A stretch of DNA of 64,000 nucleotides. Source: Hoplostethus atlanticus. Taxonomy: Eukaryota > Chordata > Actinopteri > Trachichthyiformes > Trachichthyidae. Position 1 is the stretch's first letter. The number at the start of each line of letters is the position of its first letter. This document shows, in pieces, positions 1-13,240 of this stretch. Made by a program: the position numbers and the translations under genes. A model generated the notes under the pieces. The model worked only from the letters and a program-made list of their open reading frames with translations. It did no database searches and had not been told where the DNA came from. Location of the stretch: contig JAXDDX010000018.1 in assembly GCA_034670405.1 (NCBI GenBank), forward strand, positions 2,914,501-2,978,500, written 5' to 3'.

Positions 1-2141
1 TATAATCTGTAGAAGCTCAGTATTAACCACAGCCACCTGATCACATTCACAATGAAAAGCTATTGTAGAGAGAAGCGCAGTTAATTAAAGTAAGGGCACA
101 CCTCTACATCTGTCACCTCACCTGGCAATGGTGTTCATTATTTATTTTGGTCAATCTGTTCTTGATGTGAGAGGGGATGCCATACATGAGACAACATCTG
201 CTGAGGTATGTCACGAGTTTCAACATCTGTCCATGTTTTTACACAGGCTGTCAATCACCTGAGTCATGCCTCAAACCCGTTTACGTTATCACATGGAGAA
301 ACCACAAACACTGTCATTTACTGAGAGCTTACGTCTGCATCACAGTTACAATTAACACTCTGCTAAACAGAAAATCCACACACAGACACAGATATTGATG
401 TTGAACACAAATATCCAAACAACTCCATGGCTTGGAGTCACTTTGGTCCCTTATGTTGTCCATCAAGGAGACAGTTGTGACTGTGGGTGACTGTTCTCTA
501 AACTGACTCCACCCACAAAGGCGTCTGATCACCTAAGCTGTCAGCCAACATCTGCTGAAACTACCCACCAGCAAACTGCTACTGACTGGCTCTGACTCAG
601 CGGCATATTTCACATTTCTATTTCTGTTAATTTCTATGTGTCAAATTTGATTTGCAACATCTTGGAAAAATACCTTTAGGAAGGTGTTATATATTGCACA
701 ATTGTGACATTATGTGTGGAAGTGTTTTGTATGCCCATGTCAGCTGATAACCTAGAATTCTATACTTGAAATAAATATCACATCAACGTCAAATATTTTC
801 AGTATGAGGACCATATTTTGAATACAGACAGATAATGGTAGTCAGATTATATCCACTGTTTTATCTATCCACCTTATCTTATCTTATCCCCCTACACACA
901 CACTAACACTCACATTCACACACTTGCAGATGACACAGAAACCTACAGACACAGTGGCTTTCTATCCCTAGACTCCACAATTTTTCCATTCATAATCCCC
1001 TCTGAGTCTATTAATATTTCTGTTTCCATGGCAATTCGAGCTGTACCACATGTTGTAGAGATAAGAGGAGATAAGAGCATGAGGAGTAAAGAGATAAGAG
1101 CAAATGACCTGCAGAGATCAGAGCACTAGAGGTCAGAGAGGAGCATGAGTAAGTCACTGAGAAATAGACCTTCCCTTCACTGCTTACCTCCACTGCCAAC
1201 TGGATGGATTAATGAACAGACTGGAGAACCATCTGCATCTGCTTCTTGCATTGCAACATTTCACAACATACCTTGAGTTATTAATTTTTACAGCTAATAT
1301 ATTTTGTTATAGCTAGCTTTTTTGTCACATGGGAGCAAAAGTAATACCATAACAGCAATGTGACTGCAGCTTATGATTAGGGAAATGATTGAGTGATGTT
1401 GCTTGTAGCTTATAGGGAGGAGGCACATGGCAGTGTATTAGGTCAATAATTGTAGTCTGAAAAACTATATGAAACACTCCTGCCACGATTCAAAACAACT
1501 TAATCGAATTACTCTCAAAAGCAAAATACCGGCAATAATTATTTAATTTTATGCTTATAACCATTGTCACGCTTGATTACTTTTTCAGTGGATAGAAACC
1601 TAAAGCTAGAGCTTAAGGGGATTACCATTGTATTTCAGTTTAACATATGCCTTAAAACAGTTTGGTCTGTAATAGTGTAGATTCATAAGTTTCTGCTATA
1701 CAAGAGAAAAGAGTTTGTCCTAGCCTATTCTGTGATGTCACACAGATGTACATATCCATAGAGAATCAATTGGAAAGTGACAGTGACAAATTTATGATAT
1801 TTTTTTCACGATAATTTTACAATGATCAAGTAAGGACTGATGACACAACCATAACAGAAAACTCACTTGCAAATGTGCAAATATAATCCATTGTCAGAGT
1901 ATATCCTGGCAGTACATTGGGCTGACATCACAGATTTTGTTTATCTGGTTTCTAATGCTGGGAGAGTTGCTCATTTTCAAAACATTTTGGACTGTTGCAT
2001 GCTATAAGAATAACATATACACATTCCTAATTTTAAGGATTGCCCTCCAAACATACATCCTCTGCAAACAAGACACAACTCGCCCACCCCAGAAACGGAC
2101 CTTATGTAAAGTAGTTAAGTTTTAGAAGATATGGCCATTAC
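1..2141 (-). other. pcdh1 intron downstream of the large exon (partial)
   Basis: Begins at the GTAATGG donor next to base 2142 and runs off the window. I looked for the conserved protocadherin cytoplasmic exons on the minus strand and found none, so the later exons must lie outside. Reading through the donor adds VMAISSKT and then a stop at about 2115, which would give a short-tail isoform. Confidence 0.8.
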
Positions 2142-4329
2142 CTGTTTGCTGTTATACTTTGGATGGCTGGTCTTGTAGCTATAATCTGAGTATTGGTCTG
2201 AGCCGGTAGAGTTGTCATCTCCTCCTGTTCCTACAAAGGTGTTGGTGGCAGGAAGGTCCTGGACAGCCTGATGCTTCTGAGAGGCTGAGGGGGATTGGGC
2301 CTGCAGCTGGATGGATGGTAAGGGGGAGTTGGAGCGATAGTGCCTGCCTATATCAGGGCTTCCTGGAGAATATGTAAGGGGCAGGTGAATTCTGGGGCTA
2401 TCACTGACTCCATCAAGGTTGAACTTGAGACTCTTTTGAAGGCTGACTTCTTCCTCTTCTCCAAGGGGTTTTGGAGACTTTTGGGGTTTTCCTTTCCTTC
2501 CTCTTTTGCCTTTTCCATTCTTTGGTGCCTGTTTCGGGGCATATAGGTCCTTTGATTCCTTCTTGCCAGCCTGGTAACCACTCTTAGTCTCTCTCTGGAT
2601 GCGGTGTCGAATAAATACCACCACCAAGATCAACATGATAACGCCTGCCACACCGGCAAGGCTGCCATACAAAATGTTACTGCGCTGAGCTGCAAGACCA
2701 CTGTCAGGGGTCACCAGCAATGTCCCTGTCCAGCGGTGTGTAAAGACTGTGTCCAACTAGCGCCTCCACCAGACTGACATTTGAAATGGTTTCATTGACA
2801 TAGATGTGGACCAAGCCAGTGGCATGACGTGCAGGCTTGCCCCTGTCACTCACCCGCACCACCAAGCGATGTAGTCCACCATGTTTTCTGGTCATTTCCT
2901 TGGCTAGGGTGATCTCTCCATTGGAGGGGGAGATGCGGAATAATTGATAAGGATTTCCACCAGCAATACTGAAGACCAGCTCCGCATTAGGCCCACTGTC
3001 CAGGTCTTCAGCTTCTACTACCTCCACATGGCTATCTGGGGAAGCTAGAGGGGACAAGCGCCTGAAGGAGGAATTTGAAGGCTTGGTGACCACAGGATCA
3101 TTGTCATTTTCATCCAGGACATTGATGGTAACACCTACATATGAAGACCTAGGGGGTTCTCCTCCATCCACCGCTTTCAGACGGAAAGTGTAGCTGCTCT
3201 CCTTCTCTCTGTCAAATGAAATGCTGGAGAGAATGGTGCCTGTTCCATTTTGAACCACAAACTTCCCTCCATCAGGATCAACGGAGAGGTGAACATGAGC
3301 ATTCTCACCCTTATCCACATCCAAGACGGTCACCATGCCAACAGGACTGAGGGGGGGCATGTTCTCCAAGACCGAAAAGCTATAGCCACTCAGCATGAAC
3401 TTGGGGTCATTGTCGTTGCGATCAAGGACTTTTATCACAACAGTTGCTGTTCCTTTATGAACGGGTGACCCTTTATCTGCTGCAGTGACACGGAACTCAT
3501 AGCGCTCTTTATGCTCTCGATCGAGCGGGCTTCGGGCTCTTACTTCTCCTGTATTTGGGTCAATCTCAAATAGGCTCTTGATGGATGAATCTGCCACAAT
3601 GCTATAGATGAGTTCTGCGTTAGTGCCACTGTCAGCGTCTGAGGCCGTCACATCCACAACCCTTTCCCCTGGCTGGTTCTCTTCGGCAAAATCTACCTCA
3701 AACAAGGTTGGGGAGAATATTGGAGAGTTGTCATTCACATCAGTCACCTGCACCTTCAAGGAGTTTGTACTAGAGAGTGCTGGGTTGCCAGAATCTACAG
3801 CCACAATCTCTACTCGGTATTCCCTCACCCTTTCATAATCAAGAGGAGTGGTGGTCTGTAAGAAATACTTCCTCTTGTTGTCACTGGATGAGTCGCTGGC
3901 AGGGCGCAGCTGGAAGGGCACATCACCTGCTACCACACAAGTGACCACGGCATTCTCTCCTTCATCCCTGTCAGATACCTGCACCAAAGCTACGGCTGTT
4001 CCCACTGGCATGTCCTCTGAAATGTTAGCCACTCCTTCACTGTGAATCACAAGACCAATCCCACGGATCTCCACAGCTGGAGCATTATCATTTTGGTCAG
4101 TCACCTCAATGGTTACAAATGTCTTAGAGCTTTTAGATTGTGGACCTTTATCCCTTGCTACCACATAGAAGGACAAGCTGCTGATTTCCTCCCTGTCCAG
4201 TGATCCTTTGACATAGATAATGCCGGTGGACCGATCAATTCGTAGGAGTTTTGGCACTGGGTCCAATGCTTGGAGAAGGGTGTACTCAATTTCTCCATTA
4301 AGGCCCATGTCAGAGTCATTTGCTTTGAC
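2142..4329 (-). CDS. pcdh1: Protocadherin-1, second large coding exon (EC3-EC7, membrane segment, proximal tail), with a frameshift
   Basis: Seen: acceptor TTTTCATTGTAG| then GTC AAA GCA, continuing EC3 in phase 0 from the previous exon. EC-ending motifs, numbered from the first Met: DQNDN 343-347, DVNDN 462-466, DRNDN 568-572, DENDN 671-675; EC7 ends near HIYVNETISN. The frame meets TGA at 2706..2704, after residue 806. The next frame continues the family sequence: a short linker, a hydrophobic membrane segment (about 22 residues from ILYGSLAGVAG), a basic stop-transfer, SGYQAGKKESKDLYAPK, and the tail block ending PKYNSKQ at a CAG|GTAATGG donor. So one extra base in the C4 run at 2710..2707 breaks an otherwise intact exon. 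Known: the conserved tail blocks are delta-1 protocadherin features; the PP1-binding RRVTF-type motif lies in later exons, not seen here. An assembly error or a rare allele is more likely than a real pseudogene, because everything else is intact. Confidence 0.92.
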
Positions 4330-5481
4330 CTACAATGAAAAGGAATGTCTATGGTTAAAATTTTGACTTAGGGGTAACAATTTAGGGTTAGAAAGGGGAG
4401 TAATTAAAGGGAAACTATGTAGGATTTTCTCTACACATCATTGATTAATGAAAGAATAGCTGAATGGACTGTGATAATGACATCATCATCACGTGAGCAG
4501 CTTTTTAAAGGCATATCTCATTATTGCACTTCCTCACTGCTTTTGATGGTTAACTTACTGGTATGTTTTTCCCCTTTTATTCTGAGGAAATGAGCCAGAG
4601 AACTGGCAAATTGTATCAAAACATACAGCAGATCATTTGGGTTGCTGTTCATTACATAACGGTATTGCAGTTTCACGGCGAGAGAAAATCCTACACCTAC
4701 CAACATATAGGTAATAACTAATAAATTAGACAAATCATTATTAATGATAATTACTTAACATTATATAAATGTATAATATTGTATTATACAGTATTATACA
4801 TCTTCATTGTGTATCTCTAACTCTACCAGACAATATCTGCCAGTATCAAGGCATAAGAACAACAGCAACAAGGAGTTGTATGCATTTATGCAACTGCATA
4901 TGTATAATATGCTAAATACTGTAATACTTGCAGTGTTACTACAACATGCAAATAAGAGTAAATCAATTCTGTATAACACATTTTAGGAATTTGAATAGAA
5001 TAAAGAGATGCGGCTCAATGACTAATTATGGTCTTTTTGTATTTTTGTACTTTTTGTATATGATTTTGTATCAGAGATGAGATCTGAAACATTCAAATTT
5101 GAAAGGCTATTTTTTTTTTAATTGAAAGCAGTCTCCGAAATTCAAAGATACAAATGTTCTAACTATGAAAATATGTTTTATTGGCTATGGTTTTACAGAT
5201 TAAGTCTATGTATTTGAGTAAGAAAGACATATGTGCAGACTAATTGTTCAAAAACACTTTCATAGATGGGCTGTACTGTTGTGTGTCAGTTGTTATTGAC
5301 ACACAATTAGTTATTTAAAGTATAAAGTTATTTAATTCAAAACAATGCATTGAGCAGCACAACATATTTTGATTGCAATTTGACTTTTCATTCCAGTATT
5401 GCAAGTTCATTCACAAAAAGCTCTTTAAACCCAAATGTCAAGCATATCATACATTAAAGAGTCTTTACCAAACCATCTCAC
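4330..5481 (-). other. pcdh1 intron between the two coding exons
   Basis: About 1.15 kb, phase 0, with GTGAGA donor and TTTTCATTGTAG acceptor on the minus strand. AT-rich; I see no coding remnants or recognisable mobile element inside. Confidence 0.9.
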
Positions 5482-6276
5482 CTGTAACACAGAGTGTCCC
5501 ATCGGGCTATTCTCCGACACTTCCGCCTCATAAGTGGACTTCTCAAACTTGGGAGAGTTATCATTGGCATCGGTTACTAACACTCTCAGCAAAGCACTGC
5601 TGTAGCGCTGTGGGTTTCCTCCATCCACTGCCTTGATGGTCAGGTCATAGGAATCCTTTAACTCACGGTCTAGGCTACCCAGGACAATGAGCTGGGGGAG
5701 CTTCTCCCCCCTGTCCTCAGCCACTTGCAGGCCAAACAGGGTTGCTGCATCTGGCCCTGCTGTCAAGGCATAGTCAGCCACCCCGTTCCTCTCTGAGTCC
5801 CTGTCAGTAGCTAGGGGTATGGGGAATAGTGCCCCCATGTGTGTGTTCTCGGGGACAGAGATGGAGAGCACAGAAGAGGGAAATTGTGGTGTGTTGTCAT
5901 TGATGTCCTGCACCTCAATGCGTCCCTCGATGAGTCGTGGGCTCTGGTTTTGAATCAAGTCTGTCACTGACACTTCAAATTCCAGGTAGCAGGGCTTACC
6001 CTTAGTCAGGGATCGACAGTCCCTCAGGGTCTCTCTGTCTAAGGGGATCTCTGTGGTGAAGATGTCTCCTGTCTTCCCATCGACACGAAGGTAAGGGGCA
6101 CCCACCTCCAGCTTGTAGAGATGACCCGAGTCTGGCAGTCCCTGGTCTGCTGCCAGGCTACCTATAAGGGTGTTGGGAGGCTGCTCCTCCTGGACCCGGT
6201 ACAGGATACTGCCTTCAGCCAAGCCACAGTCCAGCACTAGGACACACAACAGGACTGCTCCCAAATTCAGTTCCAT
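5482..6276 (-). CDS. pcdh1: Protocadherin-1, first coding exon (signal peptide, EC1, EC2, start of EC3)
   Basis: Seen: 265 codons from an ATG at 6276 to a CAG|GTGAGA splice donor (last exon base 5482). Residues 1-22 form a hydrophobic signal peptide. EC1 ends with the calcium-binding motif DINDN (124-128) and EC2 with DANDN (236-240); EC3 begins after that. The mature N-terminus (YRVQEEQPPNTLIGSLAAD) and the stretch HLYKLEVGAPYLRVDGKTGD match what I know of PCDH1 closely, better than other delta-protocadherins. Known: PCDH1 is a seven-cadherin-repeat, homophilic adhesion protein of the plasma membrane at cell-cell contacts. The exon probably starts at 6296, after a TTTCACAG acceptor, leaving about 20 bases of 5' untranslated sequence; an upstream untranslated exon is therefore expected. 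The ATG is the first in the exon and is followed by G at +4. The paralogue (a or b of teleosts) cannot be decided here. Confidence 0.93.
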
Positions 6277-8794
6277 TAGGTCATCAGAAGATCTGCCTGT
6301 GAAATGATAAACAAATGGTTTTAAAATGTTGCTTCCTTAAGAAGATCATCAAGATTTAGCTGCAACAAGCTTGATATACATTATTTGAGACTGTGTAATT
6401 AGGTCATCTTCTTCCTGAAAAATAACATCTTTGTAGGCAATAATTCATTATCGGATGTTACATAGGGAGATCACAGAGCTAATATCAACACATAATACAG
6501 AGTGATACATTTAGTCAGCAGAAAAACCTTTGCAGAAAAATCTTTCTGCATTGTATTGTTGTACCTATTATAACTCTAAAACTCTCTCTCTAAAACTCTC
6601 TAAATGTTATATGTTTGTCAATAAATTGTAACCAAACCTAAAGCAGGCCTGGAAGCACAGTATAATAATTAGCAAAGCAAATTACTGTAGCAAGAGCTAA
6701 ACCTCCGGTTTTTCCAACAACAAAGGGAAAAGAGCCATTTTCCAAACATGAAATCCTAACAGTAGCTCAGCATGGTTTCTTTTCTGTCACATAGCTTTAA
6801 TGAATGTCTCTTTTGTGCAAATTTCATTTTGTAAAAATGATATTTAGAGAGCTCACGCAGAAAACAAACTCAAGCACCAGTGTGCATTGTTTCAGCTGCA
6901 TAATCAAATGAAGGACTAATATGAAATATTTCAGAACACCAATGATCAGAACATCATTAAATGGCTGAGAAATGCAACTCAAAAATAATATAGAATAAGT
7001 ATAATACATACCCTCAAAGATACATTTCTTAACAACAAGCCAAGACATTGTCTAAGGAAAGGACTGAACCTTTTGAATGCCTCTAAGAACCGATACTTGG
7101 GTAAACTAAGTGCCACAGAGGCAGTAAAGCCATTTATCTTCATGTAGATTATGTAACTTGGGCCTAACATTATCAACACATGCAGCTTGCAACAATGCAA
7201 AATGCACATATTTCCATCCCTGCTCCATTGCTATTGGCTAATTCAAACACTGCAATCATCATGTTTGATTTCTAACCTGCTATGTCAACTCATTAATTAC
7301 TAACTATTATTTTAGTATCTTCTTTGATCCGTATTACCCCAAGCTACAGAATTCAGACTTTTTATGCTGCAAATGATTTTAGACTTTATAATTATTTCCT
7401 GTGCATGTGAACAATTCTACTGGTAATTGAAATGGAAGCAGACATTGAGGTTAAATATCAAGGTCCAGTGCTCTGGAAAACCTATTGGTGGCAATGTTTT
7501 GCCTGTTTAGATGGCTCTTTATTAGTTTGTGTGTGTGTACATGTTATGAGGTGGTGTCAGTTTATGTGTGTGCTCTCAGTGCACATAAGGACCCTTTTGC
7601 AGTGGTGTTGAGTGTGTGAGAAAAAAGGCAGAAATAAAAAGACAGTCTATAAGTATACATGAATATGGGCAGATAGTGCATTATTCTAAACTTGAATCAA
7701 TATTTTCTGCACCTTCTAGCATGAAACAATGTTCCAAAGAAGAGCTAAGCAAATATGTATTAAGCTAGACAGCAAAACACAAATATACAGAAATCCAATG
7801 AGAAATCCAATTCCTCTGAATATGTTAAAATTGGAAGTGCAGGTTATTGATGCACTAATTGCTTAGTTATTGATGTGTCCCTTTTTACATTTGCAGGGGA
7901 GCCTCTAGTCGATGTGGCTTGAATAGTGAGTCTGTGTGTGTTTGTGTGTAGGAACGAGGAAGACAGGCCGGGGCAAAAGTATAATTAGAGAATGCAATGA
8001 AGAAACACATTTCTGAAACTAACCACTGACAGTTAACATAATGTGGGTTAAGGGAAGATCACCGTTTCTCATATCATCATGAAGTATGGGTGATAGAAAT
8101 GTTTCAAATTGCTGTCCAGAAGTAGGCCAGACATGAACTGATGTACTGATTTGTTAAATAAAAATATTTTAATAAATATTTTAGATAAATGAAGATTTAA
8201 ATAATATTTTTCCTCAGTATTTAAATAACACTTCAATTTTAAACTGATCAAAGGAAATTATTCCATTAACATTTGAAGAGTTTAATTAATTAAAATGAGA
8301 TATCCACCATTTGGAAAACATAACAACTACTCTTACAAATTATACCAGGAATTGAGTTGTCTTGATGCTTACAAAATGGTTATGTTTTTGAGGATAGAAT
8401 AATCTGGTGTTGAAATATTACATTTCTTACATTTTTGTTTAGCTAAAACTGCCCCTACCATTACGGCCCCTTCCAGAATGAATAGGATTGCTTTGGTAAT
8501 GGCATGATTGTTATGGTTGATGACACTCACGACTTAATGTCTTCCAGTTGGCCCTATGCCTCTCTTCCAGATGGCACTGTGCCTGGCAGCCACAGTGAAT
8601 TGGTGTTCTTTTTCTTTGTTTACACTTACATCAAATTCATGTTACTTGTGAAATATGGGTTTTGCCATCAGTCATCTGATGAATATTATGGACACTGTGG
8701 CTTTAGGTCTTTATCCCAAATTCTGAGCTCTCTCACTGCCATTTATAATCAAAAATTTGACTGCAGTGAAATTCTTTTGCCCAGTCCAAATCAC

Positions 8795-9720
8795 TCTAAG
8801 ACGGCGGTGTAGGGTCAAGTGTGCTGAGGTGCTTCACCGCTGGAGGATGTGAGGTTTCTGCATGACACTTCCTGGACTACTGTATGTCTCTCCCTGAACA
8901 ACAAAATGGATGAATTAGAACTGCTGAACAGAACTAAGAATGGCTTGTCTTGCAACTCAGCATTTTTCTCTGGAAAATGCGGTTAGCATTTGCTATTCTA
9001 GATGCCGTGGTAGACCTACAAGACTACAAGCTGATTCAGGCGGATCGTGATACATAACTCAGCAAATCAAAAGGAGGCAGCCTCGAGTTTTCATCACCAA
9101 ACAGTGGTGCTCCGATGTGGCAGGCATATCACAAATCTAGTCAACCAGCCTGGAATCAATGGTTTTAGTCTATTGTTTTAACATCTGATGTTTTTACATC
9201 TTGCTTCTATAACCTTTGCAGTGTGCAGATAATAGAACTGGAAATCAGTCTATCAAATTGACATAATAACTCTGTAATCTTCATTCTGGGTGATTTTAAC
9301 ACTGTAATGATAACATATAACTCCCAAAATCCAACTGTCCAATCAACTGTCCAATCCAATGAGGAAAAAACATTTGTTCCAACATACACAAAAGATTTAG
9401 GCAGCCGTACCTATCTGTACCACAATACAAAGGTGGACTCTGAAAGACTCACACTGCCTGATGGGTTTGACACATACACACACACTGTCTGCTCCTATAC
9501 CACTTTCTGTGAGGATGTTTGCTTTGCAAAGAAGACCGCTGTCAAGTGAAAAACCAATGAACCATGATTTCCTAAGGAGTTTAGGACCCAGAAGAATATC
9601 ACAGAGCAGACTCTCCGGATGGGAAATAGAAGCGAATACTGCCTGGCCAAAACCCAGCTTATTAAGGCCATCAGGGATGCCAAGTCTGTGTACAAGACCT
9701 GACTAGAGAGTCCGTTTTTC
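8795..9720 (+). mobile_element. L2/CR1-group LINE fragment: endonuclease and linker region, broken
   Basis: Translated pieces in changing frames follow the usual fish L2-group ORF2 order: SLNNKMDELELL near 8900 (start of the endonuclease domain), a degraded CADRD-type stretch near 9040, ILGDFNT near 9285 (the GDFN motif of the apurinic endonuclease), then GFDTYTHTVCSYTTFCEDVC and KAIRDAKSVYKT (9460-9705), which match the linker before the reverse transcriptase. There are many stops and frameshifts and no RT domain follows. A dead fragment inserted in pcdh1 intron 1 in the antisense orientation to the gene. Confidence 0.75.
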
Positions 9721-11430
9721 ATGACTCAGGCTCAGCATGGCCATCGCTCAACAGATTCACAAGCTGCAGGAGAAGACCCACCCAAGCATACCCAACTCCC
9801 ACACTTGCCAACGGCTTCTATAGATAGAAACGGAGTGGAGGTCCAACCGGAAGCAAGGGGAAAGGAAGAGGCTCTCACCATTGCCGGTAATGTTAAATAT
9901 CCTACTCTCTGTCACCTTGGACTCAGTCTGAATTGGAGTTGCCCTCCTCATATTTCTGGTTGCGCCCTTTCCTTTCATTTCTATCTATTCCTTCTACACT
10001 GACATTTTGCAAAACAGGGTAACCCCAACTTCCCTGTTGCAACTGCCAACAATCCTCCATCCCTCCTCCTCCTCCTCACCCTCCAGACCTCAGTACCCAG
10101 CGCCTGCACCCCTGCTCAACACAAAAGAGAAGGTACAGAGACTTCTCTGGCAGCAAAACAATCCATCAAGCTGCAAGTTCTGATTGAGTCTCACCTCATC
10201 CTGAAACTGCTCCACTGACAAACCTCCCAAAAACCTTTTAGTATCACAAGCACCCTTCTCGTAGTTTCGGTTACCTCCCTTCAAAACTATCTTCAAGGTT
10301 GGTATAATTTTATTTTTGGGTGGAAATAAAAACAGAAAATAAGTTTTATGGGGTTGATTGTTGCACGTATTATAATTTAGATTATGATTTAAGAGTTTGT
10401 TTTCTTGCTTTATGTGGTATAGACGGTGGTGTAGATTTGAAACCATGATACATGGGTTTTGGTACAAGAAATGAAAATGTTGGTGACACAAATCCCAATC
10501 AGAAAGCATCCATAGGAGTAGATTCTTAACAGCTATGTCTTCCAGGAAGACAAAGTGAAAAGAGAGATTCATACTAAGTATCAGCAGATACTGTTTTTGT
10601 CAGACTCTAAATCAATTGAGGTTATGGTTATTAGTTAGGTAGAGAACAAGTCCCTTGTCCTTCTCTGCTGATATTCTAGACAGCATTTAGGGACCTGTTA
10701 GTCAGAAATGAGCAAGATAAGCAGAATATTATTAGACAGCCCACAATAGTCCCCATTACCTGCAAGATACAGATTATTTACAACTCAATGACTTTTAATC
10801 AGCACCTGGGGGGCTGAAGTCAAATACTGTTGGTACTATGAAACAGGGTATCCATATACAAAAACGGATGTAGTTATCCTTTAACTTATCCAATTTGGTG
10901 GAAAATACCTTATAAAAGCTGGCAATTGCTCATGAATTTGTGTCATTTCATTTAAAACCTTTTTTACATTAAGAACCCACTGAGTAGTATTGAATGGAAA
11001 TGATGTGGTCCCTGGAGGGACATATTGTGCTATCGCACAATTCCCATTCTTGGTGGTAGCAGCAAAATAGCACAATTTTGCAAATGGAGCATGTGATTAA
11101 ATAAATTAATCTGTAAATAAATAACTTTTTAATAAGTATTCACACTAGTAACTGTGAATTTCACAAAAGCTTACAATGCTAAATGTAACATGAAACCAAT
11201 AAAACTCTATTATAGTACCGTTTCGACCAACCAATTGAAGTGTATGAAGCGCAATGACTATCATGTAATTGATAGAGCCTGCTAGAGTAAATGATGACAT
11301 CATCCACACATCCTATCTAGGTCACCTGAACATTCTGCAATTTATTTGGAAAGAGGCGTTGCAGAAGAATTTTAGAATCCCCAGCAGCCATGTTGGGAGA
11401 CCACCACATAGTTCTAGGGCAACTGCCTAG

Positions 11431-11592
11431 TCCGACTTGTTGTGGTTGGCTGTTTCAATAAGGCAGGAAAATGGTGGAGAAGAAATCATTTTATAGAGTT
11501 CCAAAATTCCAAATGGATAGTCATAATCAGTTGCAAAGACATCAAGGCAGACAACAATCAGTACAGGGTCTGCTCAGATAATTTCATCTGAG
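11431..11592 (+). pseudogene. Broken THAP-domain exon (P-element-like transposase or THAP gene remnant)
   Basis: Read across two frame changes, the stretch gives TCC-VGCFNKA, then KKSFYRVPK, then KWIVIISCKDIKADNNQYR followed by VCSDNF, and ends at AG|GTGAGT, a strong splice donor. This is the order of a THAP zinc finger: a first Cys pair, the F-x-x-P-K patch, a central W, and the C-x2-H pair. The final His is Asn here, so a zinc ligand is lost as well as the frame. Known: THAP domains bind DNA and occur at the N-terminus of P-element-type transposases and of host THAP proteins. No following transposase exon is recognisable, so the source is undecided; the intronic site favours a transposon relic. 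Confidence 0.6.
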
Positions 11593-13194
11593 GTGAGTCA
11601 ATTTAAATAGGTATAGCTTTTCAAACAAAAGGCTTGCTATCCAAGTAAGAGTCAACAACAAGAAACCTTGCTCAACTTCAAAGAAATGTCTGAATGATTG
11701 CTAGCATACACAACACCATCTACTGCTTTCATTGCTTACAAATGCAAAAGAAGAGTCATGGATTTGTTAACACAGCTGTTGATTTACTTAGTGTTACTAG
11801 CCTAGCTAGCTTGCTAAAGTTTAAAACGCTAGCAGTAAACAGTATTTTGCTTTAAGTACTTGATGACAAAGTTTGTGGCTGACTAAATTTGGACAGAGGA
11901 ATAATAAAAAAGTAGTATAGATATGAGTAAAAAACAAAACATGCATGCTGTGCATGTGCGCCTGGACTGGTTACCATAGAAACAGACAATCTACTGAGAG
12001 AGTCAACTCAGTGAGTGACTGGGTGACATTTGCTCTTTAGGTTGGCCACTCCACAGGTAGAGCAAAATGACTGAAGAATACACACTGCCAGCTATTGGGT
12101 TTGGCTGTATATTTGCTAATATGTTAAATAGAGATATCAGAGGACAGGTTAGTGTTGTGTCCAGTTTCAAACATTTCAGTTGATTATAGGGGACATGTGT
12201 GATTTAATACTATTTGGCTGCTTAAAGATTTATGATCCATCAGCACCACCGGATAACTTCATGTCTTACAGCCTCTATTGTAGAAATCATGCTTATGAAA
12301 TTTAACTGTACGATACGCTCTACCCTGCTTTGGTACAGTGTGGAATGAGCAATGATTTAATGATTTTATCCATTGATGTGATTTGACTTATTGACAGACT
12401 CAGTGCCCTTAGCTAGTATACCAATTAAAAACCATTGCCATCCCACCACCATGACTCATGTTATGCAGTATCATGTCAGCCCCAGGTCTCCTTTCAGCTC
12501 ATGTTCCCATGAGGTTTATTGCAAAATGTTATTCTGTAGGAGTCAGACCTCTGAAGTGACTGTATTACCTGATGAATGGTGGTGAGAAGGCAATGGTTTT
12601 TGGTTGGTACACAAGCTCAAGGCCTGGGCATTTGAATCTGTCACAGAGTCATCCATGGATTCCACACTAACAAAAATAATGAGGGAGGTCCATCCTATAT
12701 CTGAAATCCAAGTGAATGCATTGAGATGAAAGTGGCTGCATGTAAGCCTTGCCAGATCATTTAAAGGGAGATATAAAGACTTTGATGATGCTGATAAGTC
12801 ACAAACTTGATATTTTTTCTATGTCGTGCTGTGACAAGATTGAGTTTAGATTACTTTAAAAGGGATATTTAACCAAATTATTTTAAAGAGTTATCTTTCT
12901 CACATTCAAAATATATATTGAGTAGTCATGGCAGAATACATCTTTTGCCATTTATATGGCAACAGCAACAGCAACTCCATTAGATGACACATCCCGAAAC
13001 TAATATTCCACAGTGGCTCTTCAGTTTTCAGAGCACAGTAGAGAGACTGTGTAAGGTGGATGCTGTCACTAAGGTTCAGCTGCCTGCTATGAGGATGAGA
13101 GAGTCAAATTAAAGGGGAACAAATGGTGAAATGACCACTGACAGTCTATCTTTTTGATCCCTATTAATCCTTTCACATTAGAAATTTATTGAGC

Positions 13195-13240
13195 GATAGA
13201 TAGACAGATAGACAGATAGATAGATAGATAGATAGATAGA
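13195..13240. repeat. GATA/GACA tetranucleotide microsatellite
   Basis: About eleven GATA units with three GACA interruptions near the left end. Confidence 0.97.

Noticed and set aside
1011-1199. Possible later pcdh1 cytoplasmic exon
   Set aside because: The translation has none of the conserved protocadherin tail motifs and no proper acceptor.
2348-2581. 77-codon minus-strand frame in the pcdh1 tail
   Set aside because: Out-of-frame shadow of the pcdh1 cytoplasmic exon.
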